Assembly (NCBI GenBank): GCA_023387775.1
Contig: JAEWHN010000292.1
Coordinates: forward strand, 1-12,325
DNA length: 12,325 bases
Origin: Pseudomonadota bacterium
GTDB lineage: Bacteria; Pseudomonadota; Alphaproteobacteria; Rhizobiales; Rhizobiaceae
Direction: 5' to 3'
Notes under the pieces: model-generated
Told to the model about the DNA's origin: nothing
Databases searched by the model: none
Seen by the model: the letters and a program-made list of their open reading frames with translations, nothing else
Shown: piece by piece, positions 1-6,405 of the stretch
Layout of the letters: every line of letters begins with the position of its first letter
Numbering within the stretch: position 1 is the stretch's first letter
Translations under genes and position numbers: made by a program

Positions 1-1500
1 ATTCAACCCGTTGACCGGATAGCCGCTGACGTTGGCCTTCGATATCACGATCTGCGGGTAGAGATAAAGCCAGCTGCTGGCCGCGTCCGCGGCGATGATG
101 CGGTTGGCTTCGGTCAGCTTGGCGGTCTGCTCGTCCGTCGTGGTGCTGGTCTCGGCCGACTTGATCAGGTCCACTACCTCGGGGTTGTTGTAGCCCCAGT
201 AGAAGTCGGGATTGCCATAGAACACGATGTCGCGGTGGTTCACGTGCTCCTGCAGCGTCGCCTGGAAGTCGTGCGCCTTGTAGATCTTCGTGTACCACTC
301 ATTGGCGGTGATCAGGTTGATGTTGACCGTGATGCCGGCCTTGGCCAGCTCGCTCTTGACGAACTGGGCGACGATCGGATGCGGATCGTAGTTGGGCGTG
401 TCGAGCGAGAAGGTGAAGCCGTCTGCGTGGCCAGCCTCGGCCAGCAGCGCCTTGGCGCTGTCCACATCATACGGATCGACGCCGGTGAGATCGACATACC
501 ACGGGTCCGTCGGCGGCACGAAGGAGCCGATCAGCGTGCCATATTCGCCCCAGATCGAGTTGAGCAGCTTCTTCTTGTCGATGGCGCGGGCAATCGCCTT
601 GCGCACCTTGACGTTGCTGAAGGGCTCGACACGATCGTTGAAGGCGAGCAGTTCCTTGGTGGTGGACTGGCCCTCGCTGACCTTGAACTCCGGATTGTCC
701 TTGAACTGGGCAAGCGAATCCGGGCTCTGGACGCTGGTGATGATGTCCACCGCGCCCGTAAGCAGCGCGTTGTTCAGCGCGGTCGCGTCGGTGAAGTAGT
801 TGAACACGACTTCGCCATTGGTCGGCTTCTCGCCCCAGTAGCCATCGAAGCGCTTGAGCGAGATCGTCGAGCCGCGGCGCCAGTCTTCCAGAGTGTAGGG
901 GCCGGTGCCGTCCTCCTTCGCGGTGATGTCGGCGGCGGCGTCGTTGACGATCCACACATAGCTCAGATTGTAAGGCAGCGAGATCGAGCGCGACGAAAGC
1001 TTGATGACGACGGTGCTGTCGTCCGGCGTCTCGATCGAGCTGATCGGCTCAAGGCTCTTCTTGCGCGAGCTCTTGGAGTCCGGGGCGACGACGCGCTCGA
1101 TGCTGTACTTGACGTCCGTGGCGGTAAGCGGATCGCCCGAATGGAACTTCACGTTCGGCTGCAGCGTGAAGGTATAGGTCAGGCCGTCGTCGCTGACCTT
1201 GTAGTCGCTGACCAGCGCGTTCTCGACCGTGCCCGCATCGGTCAGGCGGAACAGCGCCTCATAGACGTTGCTGTTGAACGCCTCGTTGATGCCCTGGCCG
1301 GCGCCGGCGGTGTTGTCGAGGTTCTGCGGCTCGTAGAGCGAGCCGATCTTGATCGACGCATCGGCGTCGTAGCCCTCGGCCGCCTGCAGGGCGGAACCGG
1401 TCGACAACAGGCCGACAAAGGCCGCGGTGACCGCGAGGGCGGCAATCTTGCGCCTGCCCGTCTTTGAATATTTGTCCAGCAGGACGGTTGCACCAATCAT
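1..1500 (-). CDS. ABC transporter substrate-binding protein, family 5 (peptide/nickel type), 3' end outside window
   Basis: This is a periplasmic solute-binding protein for an ABC importer of the SBP_bac_5 (oligopeptide/dipeptide/nickel) family; the ligand cannot be read from sequence. The frame is open from ATG at 1500 to the window edge, giving 500 residues with no stop. Family members usually run about 500-550 residues, so only a short C-terminal piece is missing. Residues 1-18 are a basic n-region (KTGRRK), 19-34 are hydrophobic, and ALQA at 37-40 followed by AEG looks like a signal peptidase I site; there is no lipobox. Family landmarks are NVYEALFRL near 78-86 and DGLTYTFTLQPNVKFHSGDP near 105-124, followed by TATDVKYSIERV. 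The start is supported by AGGAG eight bases upstream; an overlapping ATG four bases earlier is in another frame. Partner permease and ATPase genes would lie beyond the left edge. I am sure of the family, not of the substrate. Confidence 0.9.
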   Translation of the reverse strand, partial: MIGATVLLDKYSKTGRRKIAALAVTAAFVGLLSTGSALQAAEGYDADASIKIGSLYEPQNLDNTAGAGQGINEAFNSNVYEALFRLTDAGTVENALVSDYKVSDDGLTYTFTLQPNVKFHSGDPLTATDVKYSIERVVAPDSKSSRKKSLEPISSIETPDDSTVVIKLSSRSISLPYNLSYVWIVNDAAADITAKEDGTGPYTLEDWRRGSTISLKRFDGYWGEKPTNGEVVFNYFTDATALNNALLTGAVDIITSVQSPDSLAQFKDNPEFKVSEGQSTTKELLAFNDRVEPFSNVKVRKAIARAIDKKKLLNSIWGEYGTLIGSFVPPTDPWYVDLTGVDPYDVDSAKALLAEAGHADGFTFSLDTPNYDPHPIVAQFVKSELAKAGITVNINLITANEWYTKIYKAHDFQATLQEHVNHRDIVFYGNPDFYWGYNNPEVVDLIKSAETSTTTDEQTAKLTEANRIIAADAASSWLYLYPQIVISKANVSGYPVNGLN

Positions 1501-1575
1501 TCAAACTGCTCCTGAATTAGCTTTTGCCGGGCGGCGGAGAGCCCTTGAACCGCGACCGGTCGACCATCCCTTCAA

Positions 1576-1589
1576 TCCGCTGCAGCGGA
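1576..1589. repeat. 14-base perfect palindrome upstream of the solute-binding protein gene
   Basis: The sequence TCCGCTGCAGCGGA equals its own reverse complement. It sits about 75 bases upstream of the minus-strand start at 1500, a plausible operator or promoter-proximal position. No regulator family is identified from it, and in GC-rich DNA such a palindrome can arise by chance. Confidence 0.4.
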
Positions 1590-1728
1590 CAAGCTCCGGC
1601 TGCTTTCAGATAAGGGCATGGGCGCCCAAGTGGAATCCCCGCAGCCGCACAAACTGTCCGATGAGCCGAATATGCCGTGGGGCAGGCGCGTTGCCGAGGA
1701 TTTTTATGCTACTCCCAAGGAAAGTTTG

Positions 1729-1780
1729 AAAATCCAAAATCGCAAGGCCGCGAGCCCGGAGACAATCATTCCGGGCCCGC
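1729..1780 (-). terminator. Probable rho-independent terminator of the oxidase operon
   Basis: Read on the minus strand, 1780-1770 (GCGGGCCCGGA) pairs with 1760-1750 (TCCGGGCTCGC) as an 11-pair stem with one G-T wobble and a 9-base loop. It begins 12 bases after the subunit IV stop codon. The T-rich stretch (ATTTTGGATTTT) starts only about 9 bases beyond the stem, so the tail is not classical and termination may be partial. Confidence 0.55.
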
Positions 1781-1792
1781 ACGGAGAGCTCT

Positions 1793-2173
1793 CTACTGCG
1801 CGGCGCTGAACGACAGCATGCGGGTAAGCGAGGTGTAGTCGGATTCCAGCGCCATGATGGTCAGGAACACCAGTATCAGCAGCGGCGGCACCAGGATGGC
1901 GTAGGTAAGCGCCAGCCTCTCCCAGGCCATGTGCATGAAGATCGCCACGATCAGCCCTGCCTTCAGCAGCATCAGGGTTACGATCAGCCCCCAACGCAGA
2001 TAGCCCTGCAGGTTGAAATAATCGACCGCGTAGGAGCATGCGCTCAGAATGAACAACCAGCCCCAGACGACCAGATAGAGCCTTATCGGGTGCTGCTGGC
2101 CTTCCGCATGCGCCGCCTGCGCGAGGGGGGTGTCGCCGTGCAATCCCTGGTCCTGTGCTTCTGCCTGTACCAT
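1793..2173 (-). CDS. Cytochrome c oxidase subunit IV (small prokaryotic COX4-type)
   Basis: This is the small accessory membrane subunit of the heme-copper oxidase encoded by this operon, of the prokaryotic subunit IV/CyoD-like group. It has no redox cofactor and is thought to help stabilise or assemble subunits I and III. The 126-residue protein has a polar, Ala/Gln-rich N-terminus (1-30) and three hydrophobic segments at about 31-50, 60-80 and 91-109. The middle segment runs into the family-typical KAGLIVAIFMHMAWE. It is the last gene of the operon. Nine bases separate it from the stop of the preceding subunit III gene, with GAGGTGG overlapping that stop as its ribosome binding site. A probable terminator follows. 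Family assignment rests on topology, the motif and position, since the family is poorly conserved. Confidence 0.85.
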   Translation of the reverse strand: MVQAEAQDQGLHGDTPLAQAAHAEGQQHPIRLYLVVWGWLFILSACSYAVDYFNLQGYLRWGLIVTLMLLKAGLIVAIFMHMAWERLALTYAILVPPLLILVFLTIMALESDYTSLTRMLSFSAAQ

Positions 2174-2182
2174 CGCACCACC

Positions 2183-2905
2183 TCACCAAAGATAGAAGAA
2201 CGCGAAGATGAACACCCACACCAGATCGACGAAGTGCCAGTAGAGGCCCATGATCTCGACGTTTTCATAGCGGCCGCGCCGGCTGGTGAAGAACCCGGGC
2301 GCCCCGCGGTCGAAATCACCGCGCAGCACCTTGCGCGCAGTGATCAACAGGAAGATCACGCCGAAGGTCACATGGGTGCCGTGAAAGCCGGTGATCATGA
2401 AGAAGGACGAGCCGAACTGCGCCGCTCCCCATGGGTTGCCCCAGGGCCGCACGCCTTCCATGATCAGCTTGGTCCATTCGAACCCCTGCATGCCGACGAA
2501 GGTCGCGCCAAGGGCCGCGGTTGCCAGCATCAGCGCGGCTGTTTTCCGGCGGTCGCGGCGGTAACCGAAATTGACCGCCATGGCCATCGTGCCGCTCGAC
2601 GAGATCAGCACGAAGGTCATGATGGCGATCAGGAGCAGCGGCACCTCGTGGCCGCCGATATGCAGCGCGAAAACCTCGGCCGTGTTCGGCCACGGCACCG
2701 TCGTCGACATGCGCGCGGTCATGTAGGCCAGCAGGAAGCAGCCGAAAACGAAGGTGTCGCTGAGCAGGAAGATCCACATCATGGCCTTCCCCCAGGAGAC
2801 GTTCTTGAACGCCCGCTGGTCCGAGGCCCAATCGGCCGCTATCCCGTGTAGGCCCTGCGGCCGTGCCGCGGTGTGAGAGACATGTTCCGGCGTTGTGTCG
2901 GCCAT
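2183..2905 (-). CDS. Cytochrome c oxidase subunit III (second paralogue, CoxP-like)
   Basis: This is a heme-copper oxidase subunit III, a membrane subunit without metal that supports proton uptake and stability of subunit I. The 240-residue protein has a polar N-terminus and about five membrane segments. Family marks are WGKAMMWIFLLSDTFVFG (38-55), GMQGFEW (138-144), GFHGTHVTFGVIFLL (173-187) and a strong C-terminal VEIMGLYWHFVDLVWVFIF (216-234). The usual glutamate of the first motif (SE) is aspartate here (D50). It starts 13 bases after the stop of the preceding subunit III-like gene, with AGGAGG nine bases before the ATG. Of the two subunit III proteins this is the closer to canonical CoxC/CtaE. 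Two subunit III-family genes in one operon match the coxO/coxP arrangement reported for Bradyrhizobium coxMNOP. Confidence 0.93.
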   Translation of the reverse strand: MADTTPEHVSHTAARPQGLHGIAADWASDQRAFKNVSWGKAMMWIFLLSDTFVFGCFLLAYMTARMSTTVPWPNTAEVFALHIGGHEVPLLLIAIMTFVLISSSGTMAMAVNFGYRRDRRKTAALMLATAALGATFVGMQGFEWTKLIMEGVRPWGNPWGAAQFGSSFFMITGFHGTHVTFGVIFLLITARKVLRGDFDRGAPGFFTSRRGRYENVEIMGLYWHFVDLVWVFIFAFFYLW

Positions 2906-2918
2906 TCCGCGTCTCCTC

Positions 2919-3623
2919 CTAGCTCAGCAGCCGGCGGCAGATGTCGATGAAATTGGCGGCCCAGCCCATGAGCACGGCAAACAGGACCAGCCAGACGATG
3001 AGCAGGGCGTGCCAGTAGATTGCGCACAGTTCGGCGGACAGGGTCATCCGGGCGGTCCGGCCGCCCTGCCACGCCCTTATGTTGGTGCGGCCGAGCGCCA
3101 CCAGGCCGCCGAGCACGTGCAGGCCATGCATGGCCGTCAGCAGGTAGAAGAAGCTGACGGCGGGGTTCACGGTAACGAAATAGCCTTCGTCGGCGAGTTG
3201 TTGCCAGGCCAGCAACTGGCCGGCAAGAAAGGCGATCGAGGTCAGGCCCGCGGCGAGAAGCGCAAGGCGCAGATTGTCGACGCGCCCGCGATGAGCAGAC
3301 AGCACCGCGCAGTGCATGGCCACGCTGGCAAGAACCAGCATTCCCGTATTGAGCCATAGCACTTGCGGCATGGGCGCCGGCTGCCAGTCGGCATAGGCCA
3401 TGCGCATGAGGTAGGCGCCGAGGAATAGTGCAAACAGCGCGCCGACCACCGCAATGAACACGCCGAGCCCGATCTTTGCCGGATGAGTCGCGGGCGCCTC
3501 CGTCTGGGGGAAGGCTGTGGCCGGCCCCACTTCCAGCCACGGCTTGGACATCAGCCTCTGGCGCGACAGCCACCAGCCGATGACGGCCAGTAGCCCAGCC
3601 AGGAATATCAGTATCGCGCTCAT
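2919..3623 (-). CDS. Subunit III-family protein of cytochrome c oxidase (first paralogue, CoxO-like)
   Basis: This is a divergent heme-copper oxidase subunit III. The 234-residue protein has an N-terminal membrane helix (about 2-19), a soluble stretch, then about five further hydrophobic segments. Family signatures are LNTGMLVLAS (91-100), LTAMHGLHVLGGLVAL (162-177) and ELCAIYWHALLIVWLVLF (198-215), the last matching the subunit III Y/W-H-x-x-x-x-V-W pattern. Its ATG overlaps the subunit I stop in an ATGA arrangement, implying translational coupling. It differs strongly from the next gene's product, so this is not a recent duplication. Its specific role beside the other subunit III is not known to me. 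It could replace or supplement canonical subunit III, or form a second lateral contact. Confidence 0.88.
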   Translation of the reverse strand: MSAILIFLAGLLAVIGWWLSRQRLMSKPWLEVGPATAFPQTEAPATHPAKIGLGVFIAVVGALFALFLGAYLMRMAYADWQPAPMPQVLWLNTGMLVLASVAMHCAVLSAHRGRVDNLRLALLAAGLTSIAFLAGQLLAWQQLADEGYFVTVNPAVSFFYLLTAMHGLHVLGGLVALGRTNIRAWQGGRTARMTLSAELCAIYWHALLIVWLVLFAVLMGWAANFIDICRRLLS

Positions 3624-5392
3624 GCCGTGCTGCCTTCCGTCGGCAAGCCAGGCACGTTCTGCGGGATGAAATCTTCGGGCGCGCCCGGCACGCTGTAGTC
3701 ATAGGCCCAGCGATAGACCACCGGCAGTTCCTTGCCGAAATTGCCATGCGGCGGGGGCGTGCCGGCCGTTTGCCATTCGAGCGTTGTCGCCCGCCATGGA
3801 TTGTCGCCCGCCTCCTTGCCGTGGCGCAAGCTCCAGAGAAGGTTGAATAGGAACACGAGCTGGGCTGCCCCGACCACGAGCGCGGCGATGGTGATGAACT
3901 CGTTCAGCACATGCACCGATGGCGGCACGAAGGCGGTGTCGCCAAGCTCGGGATAGCGGCGGGGTATGCCGACCAGGCCGATATAGTGCATGGGGAAGAA
4001 GATCAGGTAGGTGCCCAGGAAGGTGACCCAGAAGTGCAGCCGGCCCAGCATGTCGTCGAGCATCCGGCCGGTGATCTTGGGATACCAGTGATAGATCGCG
4101 CCGAAGATGACGAGGATCGGAGCCACTCCCATCACCATGTGGAAATGCGCCACCACGAACATCGTGTCGGAGAGCGGCACGTCGACCACGACATTGCCCA
4201 GGAACAGGCCGCTCAAGCCGCCATTGATGAAGGTGACGATGAAGGCGAGCGCAAACAGCATCGGCACTGTCAGGTGGATGTCGCCCCGCCACAAGGTCAG
4301 GATCCAGTTATAGACCTTGATTGCCGTCGGCACCGCGATGATCAGCGTCGTCGTGGCGAAGAAGAAGCCGAAATAGGGGTGCATGCCCGAAACATACATG
4401 TGGTGAGCCCACACGACGAAGCTGAGCGCGCCGATGATCACGATCGCCCACACCATCATGCGATAGCCGAATATGTTCTTGCGCGCGTGGGTGGCGATGA
4501 GGTCGGAGACGATGCCGAAGGCCGGCAACGCGACGATATAGACCTCCGGATGGCCGAAGAACCAGAACAGGTGCTGGAACATGATCGGGCTTCCGCCATC
4601 ATGCGGCAGCGGTGTTCCCATGTCGACCATGGCCGGCATGAAGAAGCTCGAGCCGACGACGCGGTCGAACAGCAGCATGACGCAGGCGACGAACAACGCG
4701 GGGAACGCCAGCAGCGCCATCACGGTTGCGGTGAAGATGCCCCAGACGGTCAGCGGCAGGCGCATCAGGGTCATGCCGCGAGTGCGTGCCTGCAGCACGG
4801 TGACCACATAGTTGAGCCCGCCCATGGTGAAGCCGATGATGAACAGGATCAGCGACACCAGCATCAGTATGATGCCCAGGCTTTCTGAGCCGGGGGTGCC
4901 CGAGGTGATGACCTGGGGCGGATAGAGCGTCCAGCCCGCGCCCGTCGGCCCGCCGGGCGCGAAGAAGCTGGCCACCAGCACCAGGACGGCGACCAGGTAG
5001 ATCCAGTAACTCAGCATGTTGGCATAGGGGAACACCATGTCGCGCGCGCCGACCATCAGCGGGATCAGGTAGTTCCCGAAGCCGCCCAGGAACAGCGCGG
5101 TCAGCAGGTAGATGACCATGATCATGCCGTGCATGGTCATGAACTGGTAGTAGGTGTCTGGGGTGATGAAGGAGAAGGTGTCGGGAAAGCCCAGCTTGAG
5201 CCGCATCAGCCAGGACAGCACGAGCGCGACGAAGCCGATGGCCATGGCCGTGCTCGCATACTGGATCGCGATGACCTTGGCGTCCTGCGAAAACACATAT
5301 TTCGTCCACCAGCTGTGCGGATGGTAAAGCTCCATCTCGGCCACTTCTGCGGGCGGAATGAACTCCGTTCCCTGAGGCGTGACATCGGTCAT
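3620..5392 (-). CDS. ctaD: Cytochrome c oxidase subunit I (A1-type, CoxN-like)
   Basis: This is the catalytic subunit that reduces oxygen to water and pumps protons. It has 590 residues, slightly longer than typical. Visible ligands: low-spin heme H88 and H418; high-spin heme H416; CuB H281, H330 and H331; Y285, expected to crosslink to H281. FGHPEVY (279-285) with E283 marks the A1 class. K359 and T356 of the K channel, and D118 and N125 of the D channel, are present, as is the RR pair at heme propionates (478-479). The C-terminal LEW...PPPHGNF (538-552) is usual. Unusual: the residue before D409 in the Mg-site HDT motif is S408 instead of histidine. The D-channel loop reads DMVFPYANM rather than the common DMAFPRxNN. 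The gene follows subunit II by 58 bases and overlaps the next gene by four. The ATG at 5392 has AAGAGGT upstream. CuA in the partner argues for cytochrome c rather than quinol as donor. Confidence 0.96.
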   Translation of the reverse strand: MTDVTPQGTEFIPPAEVAEMELYHPHSWWTKYVFSQDAKVIAIQYASTAMAIGFVALVLSWLMRLKLGFPDTFSFITPDTYYQFMTMHGMIMVIYLLTALFLGGFGNYLIPLMVGARDMVFPYANMLSYWIYLVAVLVLVASFFAPGGPTGAGWTLYPPQVITSGTPGSESLGIILMLVSLILFIIGFTMGGLNYVVTVLQARTRGMTLMRLPLTVWGIFTATVMALLAFPALFVACVMLLFDRVVGSSFFMPAMVDMGTPLPHDGGSPIMFQHLFWFFGHPEVYIVALPAFGIVSDLIATHARKNIFGYRMMVWAIVIIGALSFVVWAHHMYVSGMHPYFGFFFATTTLIIAVPTAIKVYNWILTLWRGDIHLTVPMLFALAFIVTFINGGLSGLFLGNVVVDVPLSDTMFVVAHFHMVMGVAPILVIFGAIYHWYPKITGRMLDDMLGRLHFWVTFLGTYLIFFPMHYIGLVGIPRRYPELGDTAFVPPSVHVLNEFITIAALVVGAAQLVFLFNLLWSLRHGKEAGDNPWRATTLEWQTAGTPPPHGNFGKELPVVYRWAYDYSVPGAPEDFIPQNVPGLPTEGSTA

Positions 5393-5429
5393 CGGACACC
5401 TCTTCGTTCCTGCGATCCTGTTGCCGCTC

Positions 5430-5444
5430 GACCGCGTTGCGGCC
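5430..5444 (-). other. Small hairpin between subunit II and subunit I genes
   Basis: On the minus strand GGCCGC and GCGGTC pair around a three-base AAC loop, giving six pairs with one wobble. It lies between the subunit II stop and the subunit I start, in the largest gap inside the operon (58 bases). It has no T-tract, so it is unlikely to terminate. It could affect mRNA processing or simply reflect GC-rich sequence. Confidence 0.3.
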
Positions 5445-5450
5445 GGCTGG

Positions 5451-6296
5451 CTAGTTCACCTTCGCTGCTCTGGTTGCAGGCTCGGCAAGCGCTCCGGTCT
5501 TGGGCGGCGCGGTCAACTGGGCGAAAGTCGACTGCTGCTGCAGCCATGCGGCATAGTCCTGCTCGGTATCGACCTGTACCGCCCCGCGCATGAAGGCGTG
5601 GCCGACGCCGCAGAGCTCGGCGCAGAGCACCTCGAAGGTTCCGGTCCGCGTGGGCGTGAACCAGAAATAGGTGACCATGCCGGGCACCATGTCCATTCGG
5701 GCGCGGAATTCCGGCACGTAGAAATCGTGCAACACGTCTATCGAGCGCAGCAGCATCTTCACCGGCTTGCCAATGGGCAGATGCAGGTCGGCTGCATTGA
5801 CGATGACGTCATCCTTGCTGTTCGGATCGTTTGGATCGATGCCGAGCGGATTGTCCGGGTTGACCAGGCGGGCATTGGAAGTGCCGAGCTTGCCGTCCTT
5901 GCCCGGCAGGCGATAGCTCCACTGCCATTGCTGGGCAAAGACCTCGACTTCCGATGCATCGTCGGGAACGTTGATGAAATGGCTCCAGACGACCAGGCCG
6001 GGCGCCAGCATCGCGGTCACGCCGAGCGCGGTCACGATCGTCAGCCAGGATTCGAGCTTCCGGCGTTCCGGCTCGTAGGCGGCCTTTGTTCCCTCCTTGT
6101 GGCGGAAGCGGTAGACGCAATAAGCCATGAACAACACGACGGCCGCAAATACAGTGCCGGTGATCCAGAAAGTTATCGAAAGAGTATCGTCGATATAGCT
6201 CCAGTTGGAAGCTATCGGCGTAGACCACCAGGGGCTCAGAACATGGAAAAGAACTGAGCCTACTACGATCAGGACGAGCACAAGCGCAACGGCCAT
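5451..6296 (-). CDS. coxB: Cytochrome c oxidase subunit II with CuA site (CoxM-like)
   Basis: This subunit takes electrons from cytochrome c through the dinuclear CuA centre and passes them to subunit I. In its 281 residues all CuA ligands are visible: H190 in DVLHDFYVP, and C225, E227, C229, H233 and M236 in LCAELCGVGHAFM. The aromatic motif QQWQWSY (122-128) for cytochrome c docking and electron entry is present. Hydrophobic segments lie at 1-20, about 40-62 and 84-104. The first may be an uncleaved helix, as no signal peptidase site follows it clearly. There is an inserted loop of about 35 residues, rich in N, P and D (133-167). No C-terminal cytochrome c domain is present, so this is not a caa3-type fusion. 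The gene opens the operon. Its ATG has GGAGG eight bases upstream and a TATAAT box about 50 bases upstream. Confidence 0.95.
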   Translation of the reverse strand: MAVALVLVLIVVGSVLFHVLSPWWSTPIASNWSYIDDTLSITFWITGTVFAAVVLFMAYCVYRFRHKEGTKAAYEPERRKLESWLTIVTALGVTAMLAPGLVVWSHFINVPDDASEVEVFAQQWQWSYRLPGKDGKLGTSNARLVNPDNPLGIDPNDPNSKDDVIVNAADLHLPIGKPVKMLLRSIDVLHDFYVPEFRARMDMVPGMVTYFWFTPTRTGTFEVLCAELCGVGHAFMRGAVQVDTEQDYAAWLQQQSTFAQLTAPPKTGALAEPATRAAKVN

Positions 6297-6346
6297 CCTC
6301 GCTTCCTCCGGCCAGAAGACATTGTCTCCCCGTCAAAGCCGGCGGC

Positions 6347-6375
6347 ATTATAGCTTGATCTGCACGAAGAATACT
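6347..6375 (-). promoter_or_regulatory. Candidate promoter of the oxidase operon
   Basis: On the minus strand a perfect TATAAT lies at 6352-6347, giving a leader of about 45 bases to the subunit II start. The hexamer 17 bases upstream is AGTATT (6375-6370), a poor -35, so an activator may be needed. The gap between gbpR and the oxidase operon is only 109 bases, which limits where the promoter can be. An AGACATTGTCT dyad (6317-6327) lies in the leader. Confidence 0.45.
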
Positions 6376-6405
6376 AGAGCAATGAACGGCATGAGCCGGC
6401 CGCCA

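Larger units (their letters stand above)
1501..1792. other. Noncoding region between oxidase operon and solute-binding protein gene
   Basis: This 292-base gap lies between two genes on the minus strand. It holds the probable operon terminator at its right side and a 14-base palindrome nearer the solute-binding protein gene, and must contain that gene's leader. The stretch around 1700-1745 is locally AT-rich compared with the rest of the window. I found no convincing -35/-10 pair. Short open frames here (for example plus strand 1618-1809) overlap the terminator, have no family resemblance and are not called. Confidence 0.6.

Noticed and set aside
235..1467. A 410-codon plus-strand open frame opposite the solute-binding protein
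   Set aside because: Low-complexity translation (R, V, D, G, L) with no family match; the minus strand carries a clear SBP_bac_5 protein.
1618..1809. A 63-codon plus-strand open frame in the noncoding gap
   Set aside because: It crosses the probable terminator and the end of the subunit IV gene, has no properly spaced ribosome site and no family resemblance.
5451..6296. Possible quinol oxidase rather than cytochrome c oxidase
   Set aside because: Subunit II keeps every CuA ligand and the aromatic docking motif, which quinol oxidases lack.
6317..6327. AGACATTGTCT dyad in the oxidase operon leader
   Set aside because: Five-base arms with a single central base cannot form an RNA hairpin and are short enough to be chance; no regulator could be assigned.
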